Part shown: one piece after another, positions 9,828 through 21,110 of the stretch
How the letters are laid out: each line of letters opens with the position of its first letter
Numbering within the stretch: position 1 is the stretch's first letter
Assembly (NCBI RefSeq): GCF_003201855.1
Contig: NZ_QJKI01000001.1
Location: 370,446-434,445 of the forward strand
Length of the DNA: 64,000 nucleotides
Origin: Rivihabitans pingtungensis
Lineage (GTDB): Bacteria > Pseudomonadota > Gammaproteobacteria > Burkholderiales > Aquaspirillaceae
Direction: 5' to 3'
Translations under genes and position numbers: made by a program
The notes under the pieces: generated by a model
Database searches by the model: none
What the model was told of the DNA's origin: nothing
Seen by the model: the letters and a program-made list of their open reading frames with translations, nothing else

Positions 9828-10115
9828 GTGTCTTACTCTGGCGTCAAACTGCCGCTCAAGCTGCATACCCCACTCGACGAAGATGGCCTGCGCCATCGCA
9901 TCACTTTTTTTCGGGCGAATTACACCCCGGATGATGTGTTGAGCAAGGTAGAAAAAGTGGTATACGGCGAGATTGAGTTTACCCATGACTACCGCTATCA
10001 CGCCGCAGGTGGGCTAAGCGAAGCGATCGTCACCCTACACGCAGAAGATGAGCGCACGGTATTGCAGTTTGCTGAAGATGGCGAGTTAGCATCGTCCGAC
10101 ACAGAAGCGTGCTGA
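9828..10115 (+). CDS. Conserved hypothetical protein, about 95 residues
   Basis: No domain is recognised. The sequence (SYSGVKLPLKLHTPLDEDG, then an acidic beta-rich body and QFAEDGELAS tail) has normal amino-acid composition and codon use, which supports a real gene. The start is uncertain: the frame has no ATG; GTG at 9828 is used here because an upstream GTG at 9813 lies within the terminator stem. Neither start has an obvious Shine-Dalgarno sequence. Confidence 0.6.
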   Translation: MSYSGVKLPLKLHTPLDEDGLRHRITFFRANYTPDDVLSKVEKVVYGEIEFTHDYRYHAAGGLSEAIVTLHAEDERTVLQFAEDGELASSDTEAC

Positions 10116-10224
10116 GCTTGGGTGGCTTTTACAAAAAAACAAACTCTTGCCATGGCAAACCACCCGCCGCGCCCTGGTCATCAGTCCCGCGCAGGCGGGA
10201 ATGATGCGGCGGCAAGCCGCCGTA

Positions 10225-10259
10225 CACAACAAGGCCATGAGGGTGTTGTGAGCCGCTCT
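10225..10259. repeat. Partial Correia-like repeat (R1), right half
   Basis: ACAACAAGGCCATGAGGG and TGTTGTGAGCCGCTCT correspond to the right arm of full R1 copies. The arm ends exactly at the TAA stop of nagZ on the other strand. Confidence 0.7.
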
Positions 10260-11341
10260 TAGTTCACCTCGCCCACCGCCGGGCCTGTCTGCGGGGCCAC
10301 ATCCTGTGCTTGCAAAGCCGCCACCAGCGCGCGCAGTGCGGCAAATTCGGCGCTGGCTGTATGTGCCTGCCAATCGGCGGCGCTGCCGTGCCCGGCCATG
10401 CCAGCCAGCCGGCTGGCCAATGCTGCCGGGGCGGTCACATCCAGTTCGGCCAGCAATTGCTCGGCCAAATCCGGGCGGTTGCACACCAGCGCCATATCGC
10501 AGCCGGCGGCAAATGCAGCGCGGGCGCGGGCGCTGATGTCGCCGGCTGCGGACGCACCTTCCATGCACAAATCATCGCTGAAAATCGCCCCGGCAAAGCC
10601 CAGCTCGCCGCGCAGGATGTCTTGCAGCCAGCGCGGCGAGAATCCGGCCGCTTGCTCGTCCACTGCCGGATACACCACATGCGCCGGCATCACCGCCGCC
10701 AGCCCGGCTTGCGCCAGACGGGCAAACGGACGCAGGTCGTCGGCGCGCAGCGCTTCCAGGCTGCGTTCATCGCGCGGAATCACATGGTGGGAATCGCCTT
10801 CCACCCAGCCATGGCCAGGAAAGTGCTTGCCGCAGGCGGCCATGCCGCCGCGCAGCAAGCCGGTTTGCAGCGCCAGCGCCAGCTCGGTCACCACTTCGGG
10901 GTCACGGTGAAACGCCCGGTTGCCAATTACCGCGCAGCGTGACCAATCCAGATCCAGCACCGGGGTAAAGCTTAAGTCCACGCCGCAGGCGCGCAGCTCG
11001 GCAGCCAGCACCTCGCCCACCGCCTCGGCGCGCGCGCGCGCCAGCTCGGGCGATTGCCCCCACAGCATACCCAGCGCGCGCATTGACGGCAGGCGGGTAA
11101 AACCATCAATAAAGCGCTGCACACGGCCGCCTTCGTGGTCCACGGCGATGATCAGCGCCGGCGAGCGCAACGCGTGGATGTCGGCGGTCAACGCGCGCAG
11201 CTGCGCCACCGACTGAAAATTGCGGCGAAACAGAATCACCGCGCCGACCAGCGGGTGCAACAGGCGTTGGCGTTCGGCGTCGGTCAGGCTCAGGCCGGCA
11301 ACGTCCACCATGATCGGGCCACGCGGGCAGTGAACAGACAT
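10259..11341 (-). CDS. nagZ: Beta-N-acetylhexosaminidase (cell-wall recycling)
   Basis: NagZ removes GlcNAc from cytosolic GlcNAc-anhydromuropeptides during peptidoglycan recycling (glycoside hydrolase family 3). The N-terminal LPR-type start PRGPIMVDVAG, the KHFPGHG motif (172-178) followed by GDSHH, and the nucleophile aspartate in FSDDLCMEG (about 256) are all present in 360 residues, the normal length for Gram-negative NagZ. It is the last gene of a ubiC-ubiA-DUF4936-nagZ run. Its stop codon abuts a repeat remnant. Confidence 0.95.
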   Translation of the reverse strand: MSVHCPRGPIMVDVAGLSLTDAERQRLLHPLVGAVILFRRNFQSVAQLRALTADIHALRSPALIIAVDHEGGRVQRFIDGFTRLPSMRALGMLWGQSPELARARAEAVGEVLAAELRACGVDLSFTPVLDLDWSRCAVIGNRAFHRDPEVVTELALALQTGLLRGGMAACGKHFPGHGWVEGDSHHVIPRDERSLEALRADDLRPFARLAQAGLAAVMPAHVVYPAVDEQAAGFSPRWLQDILRGELGFAGAIFSDDLCMEGASAAGDISARARAAFAAGCDMALVCNRPDLAEQLLAELDVTAPAALASRLAGMAGHGSAADWQAHTASAEFAALRALVAALQAQDVAPQTGPAVGEVN

Positions 11342-11365
11342 GCAAAACTCCTTGAAACAAGCAAT

Positions 11366-11653
11366 TCAGCCCGGCACAGCCGGGCTGTTGTCAGTGTCGA
11401 TGAACCATTCTTCGTGGCGGCTGGCGCGCCAGTCGCCGTCGGGGTCGAGCGCGGCCAGCGCGGCGTGGTAGGCGGGCGCGAAGTCGGCGCTGACGTCCGG
11501 GTAGATTTCCATCCAGGTGTCGGCGTCGTCGCGGCGGCATTGTCGGCGCGGCTGGTGGGCGGCCAGCGCCGCCGCCAGCGCGCGCCATTGCCTCAGGCGC
11601 TGGGCGCGCTTGTCGTCGTTCACCCGGTAATAGACGTAGAGCGAAGTGTTCAT
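11366..11653 (-). CDS. DUF4936 family protein
   Basis: A 95-residue protein starting [11 protein letters not shown] and containing TWMEIYP, the hallmarks of DUF4936, a family found mainly in Betaproteobacteria. Function unknown; the fold is probably a small alpha/beta domain. It overlaps the end of ubiA by 4 nt (ATGA), so it is translationally coupled to it. Confidence 0.8.
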   Translation of the reverse strand: MNTSLYVYYRVNDDKRAQRLRQWRALAAALAAHQPRRQCRRDDADTWMEIYPDVSADFAPAYHAALAALDPDGDWRASRHEEWFIDTDNSPAVPG

Positions 11654-12522
11654 CCGCGCAGCCAGTAATCCAGCACGATGCCGGCAAACACCACAAAACC
11701 GATGCGGTTATTGGCCAAAAAAGCGGCAAAACAGCGCTGGCGGTCGCGCTCGCGGATCATGCGGTATTGGTCCATCACCAGCACGCCGGCGGCGGCCAGC
11801 CCGGCAAAATACCCCGCGCCCAGCCCGGCTTGGCCGCCCACCGCGCCCATCAGCGCCAGAAAGGCGCAGTGGCAAGCCATGATGGCGGCGACATCGTGGC
11901 GGCCAAAGGTGATGGCCGAGGTGCGGATGCCGATTTTCAGGTCGTCGGGACGGTCCACCATGGCGTAGGCGGTGTCGTAGGCCACCGTCCAGCACAGATT
12001 GGCCAGCAGCATCAGCCAGGCGATGGCCGGCACCTGGTCCTGCGCGGCGGCAAAGGCCATCGGGATGCCAAAACCAAAAGCAATGCCCAGATAAGCCTGT
12101 GGGATGGCGAAAAAGCGTTTGGTGAAGGGGTAACTGCCGGCCAGAAACAGCGCCGGCAGGCTGAGTTGCCAGGTCAGCAGATTCAGCGGCAGCACCAGCA
12201 TGAACGCCGCCAGCGCCAGCGCGGCGGCCAGCAGCAGCGCTTCGCGCTCGCTGACCACGCCACGGGCAAACGGCCGGTGCTGGGTGCGCTCGACCTGGCC
12301 GTCAAAATGGCGGTCGGCGTAATCGTTGATCACGCAGCCGGCCGAACGCATCAGCAGCGTGCCCAGGGTAAAAATGCTTACCAGCAGCATGCTGGGGTGG
12401 CCGTCGCCGGCCAGCCACAGCGCCCACAGCGTGGGCCACAGCAGCAAGAGCGAGCCAATCGGTTTATCCAGGCGGGTGAGCTGCATATAGACGTGCAGGC
12501 GGTCTTTCAGCAACAGGGTCAT
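11650..12522 (-). CDS. ubiA: 4-hydroxybenzoate octaprenyltransferase
   Basis: UbiA attaches the polyprenyl tail to 4-hydroxybenzoate in ubiquinone synthesis. The 290-residue membrane protein carries both aspartate-rich motifs: NDYADRHFD (66-74) and the later [13 protein letters not shown], and the typical opening [19 protein letters not shown]. It overlaps ubiC by 4 nt, and UbiC makes its aromatic substrate, so the pair forms a classical ubiCA unit. Confidence 0.97.
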   Translation of the reverse strand: MTLLLKDRLHVYMQLTRLDKPIGSLLLLWPTLWALWLAGDGHPSMLLVSIFTLGTLLMRSAGCVINDYADRHFDGQVERTQHRPFARGVVSEREALLLAAALALAAFMLVLPLNLLTWQLSLPALFLAGSYPFTKRFFAIPQAYLGIAFGFGIPMAFAAAQDQVPAIAWLMLLANLCWTVAYDTAYAMVDRPDDLKIGIRTSAITFGRHDVAAIMACHCAFLALMGAVGGQAGLGAGYFAGLAAAGVLVMDQYRMIRERDRQRCFAAFLANNRIGFVVFAGIVLDYWLRG

Positions 12523-13058
12523 GATGGGGTCACTTCGGCAAGCAAGGGGTGGAACACTTCATGCACCAGCAGGGCATCGTCGGGCTGGCCAAACAGCGAG
12601 CGGCGGGCGTGCAGCCAGTCGCCGGCACCGGGCAGCGCGGCGCGCGCGCGCGCCAGCAAGGCCGATTGCGCCGCCAGGCCGGCGCAAAAATTCAGCGGAT
12701 GGCGGGCAATGCCCGGCTCGCCAAACAGCGTCAGCCCCAGCGAGCGGCTGCCGCGCGCCAGCACGCCGGCCCAGGCCGGGCTGTCGGCGCGGCACAGGCT
12801 GCGCGCATACACAAACGGCACACCATCCAGCGTCAGGCGCACTTCGCGCGCCAGCGCCGGCGCGCCGGCGGCCAGGCCCAGCGCGGCGGCCTCGTCCGGC
12901 CAGGCCGGCTCAACGCCCTGCGCCAGCACTTCCACGGCAAACAGCCGGCCGCTGGCGATCAGGCGTTCGGTCAGCGAGCCGGTTTCACACAGCCAGTCGG
13001 CCAGGGCCGCCGGCACATTCTCAGCAGGCGCGGCGCGCCAATCGGGAAAAGCATACAT
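12519..13058 (-). CDS. ubiC: Chorismate lyase
   Basis: UbiC converts chorismate to 4-hydroxybenzoate and pyruvate, the first committed step of ubiquinone synthesis. The 179-residue protein has the family's [17 protein letters not shown] core strand and the C-terminal [18 protein letters not shown], which corresponds to the conserved arginine and glutamate region. First gene of the minus-strand ubiC-ubiA-DUF4936-nagZ operon. Confidence 0.92.
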   Translation of the reverse strand: MYAFPDWRAAPAENVPAALADWLCETGSLTERLIASGRLFAVEVLAQGVEPAWPDEAAALGLAAGAPALAREVRLTLDGVPFVYARSLCRADSPAWAGVLARGSRSLGLTLFGEPGIARHPLNFCAGLAAQSALLARARAALPGAGDWLHARRSLFGQPDDALLVHEVFHPLLAEVTPS

Positions 13059-13180
13059 GGCGCAGGATTATAAACCAGCGTGAGGTGCTGTTGCTGGCCT
13101 TGCGCGGCAGATGCCGTCGGGCGCCTTTGCCGGCGTCGGGCGCGCCGGTATACTAGGCTGCTTTTTTCCTGCTGCACCCC

Positions 13181-14566
13181 ATGTCTGCTCATACTCCCTC
13201 TCCCGCCGCCGCCGAAACGCGCGCCCTGCTGCACCTGGCCGTGCCCATCATGGTGGCCCAGCTGGCCCACACTGCGACTGGCTTTGTCGATACCGTGATG
13301 GCCGGCCGCCTGGGCGCCGAGGCGCTGGCGGCGGTGTCGATTGGCGCGTCGGTGATGATTTCGGTGTTCATCACCCTCAGCGGCGTGGCGGCGGCGCTCA
13401 ACCCGCTGGTGGCGCACCATATCGGCGCCCAACAGCCCGAGCAGGTCGGCCCCACCGTGCGACAAGGCCTGTGGACGGCGCTGGCCTGCGGCCTGCTGGG
13501 CGCGCTGGTGCTGCTGGCCGCCGGGCGCTGGGGGGTGTGGATGATCGGCCTGGAGGCGCCAGTGGCGGCCTCGGCCGAAGGCTATTTGCAGGGTGTGGCC
13601 ATGGGCATGCCGGCGGCGCTGCTGTATCGCGCGCTGCATGCTTATTCGTCCGCCGTCAGCCAGACGCGGCCGATCATGGTCATCAGCCTGCTGGCGCTGG
13701 CGCTGAACACCGTGCTCAACTACCTGCTGATCTACGGCAAGTTTGGTTTTCCGGCGCTAGGCGGCGCCGGCTGCGGCTGGGCCACTGGCGTGGCGTTCTG
13801 GTTTAGCCTGATTTGCCTGGCCGGCTGGACGCGCTGGCGCGCCAGCTATCGCCGCTATGCGCTGTGGTCGGCCTGGAGCTGGCCGCAGTGGCCGCCACAA
13901 CGCGCGCTGCTGAAACTGGGCGTGCCGATTGCGCTGTCGTATTTTGTCGAAGTCACCGCCTTTACTTCGGTGGCGCTGCTGATCGCCAATCTGGGCGCGC
14001 AAGTGGTGGCCAGCCACCAGGTGGTGATCAACTTCACCAGCCTGCTGTACATGATTCCGCAAAGCCTGGGCGTGGCGCTGTCGGTGCGCGTGGGCCATGC
14101 GGTTGGCGCCGGCGACTTTGCCCGCGCCCGCTTCAATAGCCGCATCGGCCTGCGCCTGGGCGCGGCGATTGCGCTGTGCTCGTCGCTCTTGGTGTTTGCC
14201 CTGCGCGCGCCGATTGCCGCGCTGTACAGCGCCGACGCCAATGTCATCGCCATGGCCGCCAGCCTGCTGGGCTTTGCTGCGGTGTTCCAACTGGCCGACG
14301 CGCTGCAAACCATTGCCTCGGGCGCGCTGCGCGGTTATAAACTCACCACGGCGCCCATGCTGATCCACACCCTGTCGTTCTGGGGCATCGGCCTGGGCCT
14401 GGGCGTCTGGCTGGGCTTGCTCGGCCACGGCCAACTGGCCGGCTGGACCCTGCCGCTGGGCGCGGCCGGCTTCTGGGCCGCGCTCACCCTCAGCCTGTTG
14501 GTGGCCGCCGTGCTGCTGCTGGCCTTGCTGCGGCATGAAAGCCGGCGCCGGCTGGGTCAAGGCTGA
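13181..14566 (+). CDS. MATE family multidrug efflux transporter
   Basis: A 461-residue inner-membrane protein with twelve predicted helices and the MATE signature near the N-terminus (GFVDTVMAGRLGAEALAAVS) and its repeat in the second half (NFTSLLYMIPQSLGVALSVRVGHAVGAGD). It is of the NorM type, exporting cationic drugs in exchange for Na+ or H+. It is divergent from ubiC with a 120-nt gap. The actual substrate is not evident. Confidence 0.92.
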   Translation: MSAHTPSPAAAETRALLHLAVPIMVAQLAHTATGFVDTVMAGRLGAEALAAVSIGASVMISVFITLSGVAAALNPLVAHHIGAQQPEQVGPTVRQGLWTALACGLLGALVLLAAGRWGVWMIGLEAPVAASAEGYLQGVAMGMPAALLYRALHAYSSAVSQTRPIMVISLLALALNTVLNYLLIYGKFGFPALGGAGCGWATGVAFWFSLICLAGWTRWRASYRRYALWSAWSWPQWPPQRALLKLGVPIALSYFVEVTAFTSVALLIANLGAQVVASHQVVINFTSLLYMIPQSLGVALSVRVGHAVGAGDFARARFNSRIGLRLGAAIALCSSLLVFALRAPIAALYSADANVIAMAASLLGFAAVFQLADALQTIASGALRGYKLTTAPMLIHTLSFWGIGLGLGVWLGLLGHGQLAGWTLPLGAAGFWAALTLSLLVAAVLLLALLRHESRRRLGQG

Positions 14567-14652
14567 GCCAGGCTGGATGCCCATCTGCGCGGGAATGACG
14601 GTTTTTTCAGCTGTTTTTAAAGCCGCTGTTCATGGCGACTCTGGCCGCTTTT

Positions 14653-14731
14653 CCCTTTTCTTTGGCGAAACAAAGAAAAGGGGTCGGGTGCGGGGGGAAC
14701 CCCCGCCCAAAATCAACCCTCAGCCTTACTG
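14653..14731 (-). repeat. Dispersed hairpin repeat R2, copy 2
   Basis: Inverted copy of the unit at 4642-4721. The 12-bp hairpin is CCCTTTTCTTTG (14653-14664), loop GCGAAA, CAAAGAAAAGGG (14671-14682). Similarity continues to ACTG at 14731. It lies between the MATE gene and murB. Confidence 0.75.
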
Positions 14732-14764
14732 CGCGCAGCGCAGTCAACACTGCCTAGCCAAATC

Positions 14765-15787
14765 ATGCCACCCCTCTTCCACCCCGACGTCCCCCTCACC
14801 GCCCTCAACACCTTCGGCCTGGTCGCCCGCGCCCGTCGGCTGGCCACCCTCAGCGACGAAGCACAATTGCCCGCCCTGCTGGCCGACGACGACTTCCGCC
14901 ATGGCCCGCGCCTGCTGCTGGGCGGCGGCAGCAATCTGCTGCTCACCCACACCGAGGTCAACGCCAGCGTGCTGCGCATCGCCACCCAGGGCATCCGCCT
15001 GCTGGCCGACGATGGCGAACAGGTGCAGGTGGAGGCTGCTGCGGGCGAATCCTGGCATGGTTTTGTTCGCCACACCCTGCAACACGGCTGGTTTGGCCTG
15101 GAAAACCTGTCGCTGATTCCCGGCACGGTGGGCGCCAGCCCGATTCAGAACATCGGCGCCTATGGCGTGGAAGTCAAAGACCGCCTGCACAGCCTGCGCG
15201 CGCTGTCGCTGGACGACGGCCAGATGCATGAATTTGCCGCGGGCGACTGCGCCTTTGCCTACCGCGACAGCCTGTTCAAGCAACAGGCCGGGCGCTGGCT
15301 GGTGCTGGCGGTGCGCTTTACCCTCAGCCGCCGCGCCGCCGTGCAGATTGATTACGGCGAGCTGCGCCAGGATTTGGCCGAACACGGCGTCAGCGCGCCC
15401 ACCCCGCTGGAGGTTTCCGACGCGGTGATGCGCGTGCGCCAGCGCAAGCTGCCCGACCCGGCCGAGCTGGGCAATGCCGGCAGTTTTTTCAAAAACCCGG
15501 TGGTGGACGCCGCCCACGCCGCCGCCTTGCTGGCGCAGTGGCCGGATTTGCCGCACTACCCGCAGGCGGATGGTCGGGTGAAGCTGGCGGCGGGCTGGCT
15601 GATCGACCGCGCCGGCTGGAAAGGCCGCCGGCTGGGCCCGGCCGGCGTGCACGCCCGCCAGGCGCTGGTGCTGGTCAACCACGGCGGCGCCACCGGCGCC
15701 GATATTGTGGCGCTGGCCGAGGCGATTGCCGCCGATGTGCGCCAGCGCTATGGGGTGGCGCTGGAGGCCGAGCCGGTGCGGGTGTGA
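14765..15787 (+). CDS. murB: UDP-N-acetylenolpyruvoylglucosamine reductase
   Basis: MurB reduces UDP-GlcNAc-enolpyruvate to UDP-MurNAc with FAD and NADPH in peptidoglycan synthesis. The 340-residue length and sequence fit type I (E. coli-like) Mur[10 protein letters not shown] start, [13 protein letters not shown] loop, [28 protein letters not shown] and [12 protein letters not shown] with the catalytic serine. Stands alone, not within a mur/fts cluster. Confidence 0.97.
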   Translation: MPPLFHPDVPLTALNTFGLVARARRLATLSDEAQLPALLADDDFRHGPRLLLGGGSNLLLTHTEVNASVLRIATQGIRLLADDGEQVQVEAAAGESWHGFVRHTLQHGWFGLENLSLIPGTVGASPIQNIGAYGVEVKDRLHSLRALSLDDGQMHEFAAGDCAFAYRDSLFKQQAGRWLVLAVRFTLSRRAAVQIDYGELRQDLAEHGVSAPTPLEVSDAVMRVRQRKLPDPAELGNAGSFFKNPVVDAAHAAALLAQWPDLPHYPQADGRVKLAAGWLIDRAGWKGRRLGPAGVHARQALVLVNHGGATGADIVALAEAIAADVRQRYGVALEAEPVRV

Positions 15788-15872
15788 GGGTGGCGGGCTT
15801 CACGGGGTGAGCGGCAACGCGTTCAGAAAGACGCGCCAACCCGCCTGGCGGCCATCCGGCGACAGTGCAATA

Positions 15873-15986
15873 AGAGTCGCTAACAAAACCCAGCGCAGCG
15901 TTCCTGGCTAGGCGTGTGACCGCAGACAGTACAAGTAGTACGACAAGGTCACACAACAACGCCAGGAGGGTTTTGTTAGCGGCTCT
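15873..15986. repeat. Correia-like repeat R1, copy at 15.9 kb
   Basis: A 114-nt imperfect palindrome. The ends AGAGTCGCTAACAAAACCC and GGGTTTTGTTAGCGGCTCT are inverted repeats with one mismatch. The interior carries CCGCAGACAGTAC, a short loop and GTACGACAAGG, the same core as the Neisseria Correia element. It lies 85 nt after murB and 45 nt before the next gene. Confidence 0.9.
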
Positions 15987-16031
15987 AACTGTCGCCAGCC
16001 CAAGCTCAGCACCACGCCAAGGAGTTTTCTC

Positions 16032-16604
16032 ATGCCTGATTGGATCATCACCCCAGCCAGCAACGCCATGGACAAGATTGTCAGCTACCGCACGGTCTTG
16101 CAGGCCATGCGCCAGTTTGTCCGCCAGAATGCCGTGGTCAGCGATACCGTCAACATCTACCACGATGCCGCGCGCACCCAGCGCACTTCGCTGCGCTATT
16201 CCAACAATAATTACCAGGTGGATCAGATCAACGGGCAGAACATTCTGTACAACTACCCTGACCCGCTGCCGGACTTTAATATCAATACCTTGCCGTCTGG
16301 CTTTCCGCTGCAAGGCACGGCGGTGAACGCCACGCAAAAAAGCCAGTTGCTGTTCCTGCTGCCCGAGGCCGCGCGCAGCGAGGAAATCCAGTCGCGCATG
16401 GAAGCTGCTTTCAGCAATGCCGCCACCATTGCCCTGCAACCGCTGGCCGTGCTGGTGAAAAAATACTCGGCCACCTGCGCGGTGGCGGGGGTCAATGTCG
16501 CCCATCCGGCCCGTCCGCTGGTGCGCGCCGATTATTTGGCCTATGCCAACACCCTGCCGCCCAACAACCCGGATCGCGTGGCGATTCTGCAACTGCTGGG
16601 TTAA
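16032..16604 (+). CDS. Hypothetical protein, 190 residues
   Basis: I do not recognise the family. The protein opens MPDWIITPASNAMDKIVSYR, has no signal peptide or membrane segment, and is rich in Asn, Gln and Tyr in the middle (RYSNNNYQVDQINGQNILYN). AAGGAG lies at a good distance before the ATG. The TAA stop runs straight into a degenerate R1 end (GAATCGCTCACAACACC). The convergent unknown gene at 16819 may be a functional partner, but only proximity suggests this. Confidence 0.7.
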   Translation: MPDWIITPASNAMDKIVSYRTVLQAMRQFVRQNAVVSDTVNIYHDAARTQRTSLRYSNNNYQVDQINGQNILYNYPDPLPDFNINTLPSGFPLQGTAVNATQKSQLLFLLPEAARSEEIQSRMEAAFSNAATIALQPLAVLVKKYSATCAVAGVNVAHPARPLVRADYLAYANTLPPNNPDRVAILQLLG

Positions 16605-16646
16605 GAATCGCTCACAACACCAAGCAATCAAGTTCAAGCAGAAGGT

Positions 16647-16682
16647 AAAAAAAATCGCGCCCCCAGATACCTGGGGGCGCGA
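16647..16682 (-). terminator. Rho-independent terminator on the minus strand
   Basis: CGCGCCCCCAG / CTGGGGGCGCG is a perfect 11-bp stem with an ATAC loop. On the minus strand it is followed by eight U residues, so it terminates transcription coming from the unknown gene at 16819-17145. Confidence 0.85.
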
Positions 16683-16710
16683 GGGCTTGCTACTTACTCT
16701 GACGGTTGAA

Positions 16711-16815
16711 TGGCTAACAGCATTCAAGGCCGCGACCTTGGCTGAACGCGCGACCGCAGACAGTGCAGCGGAACGGCCAAGCCAGACAACCAGGCCAGAA
16801 GCGTTCAGTCAGCCA
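16711..16815. repeat. Strongly diverged Correia-like repeat R1
   Basis: TGGCTAACAGCATTC and GCGTTCAGTCAGCCA form partly matching ends 105 nt apart, and the interior retains GACCGCAGACAGT, so this is an old or decayed relative of the R1 family. It abuts the stop codon of the minus-strand gene at 16819. Confidence 0.55.
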
Positions 16816-16818
16816 CGG

Positions 16819-17145
16819 TTACTCTATCAGGTTGATGGCAAAACCAATGATGGTGGTGCCCACCGCTTCGTAGGTGGCGATCTGGTCATTGGCGGCATAG
16901 CCCACAAACGGCGTGCCTTGGCCAGAAGAACCCAGCACGGCGTGGCCATACACGGTAACTGCCAGGGCATCAGCCGGCACGCCGATGGTTTCCAGCGGCG
17001 GGGTGGTGACCGATTGCGCCACCGGATAGTTGCCGCTGTTCCAGGTGGAGGTGACCCAGCGGCCATCGCTACCCAGCCATTGCACCGAGTAGTTGAACAC
17101 ATAGCCGCCTTTGTTGATGACGGTGATTTTTTGCACTGCGCGCAT
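16819..17145 (-). CDS. Hypothetical protein, 108 residues
   Basis: The family is not recognised. The product begins MRAVQKITVINKGGYVFNY and is rich in Val, Thr, Gly and aromatic residues in an alternating pattern, suggesting a compact beta-sandwich; YSVQWLGSDGRWVTSTW recalls small secreted or lectin-like beta proteins, but this is only a composition argument. The ATG at 17145 has a clear AGGAGA ribosome site, so I use it instead of a start 20 codons upstream. A strong terminator lies downstream. Confidence 0.7.
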   Translation of the reverse strand: MRAVQKITVINKGGYVFNYSVQWLGSDGRWVTSTWNSGNYPVAQSVTTPPLETIGVPADALAVTVYGHAVLGSSGQGTPFVGYAANDQIATYEAVGTTIIGFAINLIE

Positions 17146-19221
<2,076 letters not shown>

Positions 19222-19232
19222 TCGCACAGCAT

Positions 19233-19281
19233 AAACGGCGCGGGGCGCTGGGCTGATTGCCCAAGCGCCCCGCGCCGTTTT
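19233..19281. terminator. Bidirectional terminator between argD and the tetR-type gene
   Basis: A 20-bp near-perfect stem (AAACGGCGCGGGGCGCT side at 19233, matching AGCGCCCCGCGCCGTTT side ending at 19280) with T-runs on both strands, located between convergent genes. Confidence 0.85.
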
Positions 19282-19296
19282 GTCTGGTATATAGCG

Positions 19297-19902
19297 TCAG
19301 TCCGCCTGCGGACGCGGGCCAATCACCAGTTTCAGCATGCGCTCGGCCAGCGCATCCACCGAGTCGCCGCCATCGCGGCGGAACCACTGCACCGACCAAT
19401 GCAGGCTGCCCAGCACCATGCGGCGCAGCAACCGGGTGTCCTGGCCGACCACGCCAGCGGCAGCGGCTTCGTCCAGCGCGCTTTGCCACAGCGCTTCGTA
19501 GCGGTCGCGCAGCACGATCAGGCCGGGTTTTTGTTCGGCCGACACACTGCGCCACTCGTAGAGCATGACTTCCAGCGCGGCCTGGTTTTCGCCCAGCAGG
19601 GAATTCAGGTGCACATGAATCAGCGCCGAGACTTTGTCGTAAGGGGTTTTCGCCACTTCCAGCGCGGCGGCCAGTTGCTCCGTGGTGCTGGTGATGCCCA
19701 GCGCCATCACCGCCACCAGGATTTCTTCCTTGTTGCGAAAGTGATAGAACAGGCTGCCTGATTGCAGGCCCACGGCGTTGCCCAGGTCGCGCACCGTGGT
19801 GCGTTCGTAGCCTTGGTCGCGGAACAGGCGCGCAGCGGTGCGCACCAGCTCGGCGCGGCGGCTGTTGTCTTCGGCTTGAGGGGGGGCGGCTTTTCGCGTC
19901 AT
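19297..19902 (-). CDS. TetR/AcrR family transcriptional regulator
   Basis: The 201-residue protein has an N-terminal helix-turn-helix (residues about 18-65: AARLFRDQGYERTTVRDLG, then GSLFYHFRNKEEIL) and a larger ligand-binding C-terminal domain that resembles the KstR2/FadR-like group. Such regulators respond to acyl-CoA or hydrophobic ligands. Its ATG overlaps the stop of waaF by 4 nt. Target genes cannot be inferred. Confidence 0.88.
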   Translation of the reverse strand: MTRKAAPPQAEDNSRRAELVRTAARLFRDQGYERTTVRDLGNAVGLQSGSLFYHFRNKEEILVAVMALGITSTTEQLAAALEVAKTPYDKVSALIHVHLNSLLGENQAALEVMLYEWRSVSAEQKPGLIVLRDRYEALWQSALDEAAAAGVVGQDTRLLRRMVLGSLHWSVQWFRRDGGDSVDALAERMLKLVIGPRPQAD

Positions 19903-20927
19903 GGCAAACTATCAGGAAGAAGTCGCCCGACGGCAGGCCACACCTGGTCGGGGGTGAGCTGCGTCAGGCAGTGCGTGTGCCCCAGTGGACACTCGCGTTT
20001 AAAACACGGGCTGCAATCCAGTTTCAGGCTGAGAATCTCGGCCTGGTCAGACAGCGGCGGGGTAAAGCCGGGGCTGGACGAACCATACAACGCCACCAGC
20101 GGCACGCGCAAGGCGGCGGCAATATGCATCAGGCCAGAGTCATTGCACACCGCCAGCCGCGCCAGCGACATCAGATCAATCGCCTGATCCAGGCCGGTGC
20201 GGCCGCACAGGTTCACCAGCCCGGTGGGCGCGCCAGCCAGGCGGACAATCTCGTCGGCAATCGCTTGGTCCTTGCCCGAGCCAAACACCCAGGTCTGCCA
20301 GCCGCGCGCCAGCGCATCCTGCGCCAGCCGGGCAAAATGCGCCGCCGGCCAGCGCTTGGCCGGGCCGTATTCGGCGCCGGGGCACAGTGCCATCACTGGC
20401 TGTCCGGCAGACAAACCACAGGCTTGCAAAGCCGCTTCGCGCGCCTGCGCCGACACATTCAGCCGGGGATGGGCAATCGGCCGCTTAGGCGGCGCGCCAG
20501 CGTCTTCGGCCAGCGCGCAAAAGCGCTCGACCATGGTTGGCAGCGCGGTTTTGTCCAGCCGGCGGGCGTCATTGAGCACGCCGCGACGAAACTCGCCAAC
20601 AAAGCCGGTGCGCTGCGGGATGCCGGCAAACCACGGAATCAGCGCCGATTTCAGCGAATTGGGCAGCACAATCGCCTGGTCATAGCCGCTGGCCGCCAGT
20701 GCGCGGCCTTCGCGCCAGCGCTGGGCTAGCCGCAGCGCGCCATGGCCAAACGGATTGACCACGCCCTGGCGCACGCAGTCCATGCGCGCGGCCAGCGGCA
20801 GCGTCCAGGCCGGAGCGTACAGGTCGATGGCGGCCCCAGGCCAGCGTTCGGCCAGCCGGCGGTACAGCGGCTCGGCCATCACGGCGTCGCCCACCCAGGA
20901 TGGGGCGATGACGAGGATGTTTCGCAT
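19899..20927 (-). CDS. waaF: ADP-heptose:LPS heptosyltransferase II
   Basis: WaaF adds the second L-glycero-D-manno-heptose to the LPS inner core. This 342-residue GT9 glycosyltransferase starts MRNILVIAPSWVGDAVMAEPL, the diagnostic N-terminus, and contains ALCPGAEYGPAKRWP, the ADP-heptose site NDSGLMHIAAAL and C-terminal cysteine region CSPCFKRECPLGHTHCL characteristic of WaaF. I choose the ATG at 20927 because the family N-terminus begins there; an open frame upstream is extra. Confidence 0.95.
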   Translation of the reverse strand: MRNILVIAPSWVGDAVMAEPLYRRLAERWPGAAIDLYAPAWTLPLAARMDCVRQGVVNPFGHGALRLAQRWREGRALAASGYDQAIVLPNSLKSALIPWFAGIPQRTGFVGEFRRGVLNDARRLDKTALPTMVERFCALAEDAGAPPKRPIAHPRLNVSAQAREAALQACGLSAGQPVMALCPGAEYGPAKRWPAAHFARLAQDALARGWQTWVFGSGKDQAIADEIVRLAGAPTGLVNLCGRTGLDQAIDLMSLARLAVCNDSGLMHIAAALRVPLVALYGSSSPGFTPPLSDQAEILSLKLDCSPCFKRECPLGHTHCLTQLTPDQVWPAVGRLLPDSLP

Positions 20928-21110
20928 GCGTGTGTCTTGTCGTCGCCTGCCTGCGCAAACGACGCCCGAATAAAAACTGCGGATAAAACTTGGCGAGGAA
21001 TCGGCGCTGTGCGGTAAAAAAGCGCCCCTGCAAGTAAAAAAGGTGCGGCTGCGCCACACCTTCCTTGCTGCCCGCGCGCCAGCGGCGCTCAGGCGCGTTG
21101 GCTCACCGGA

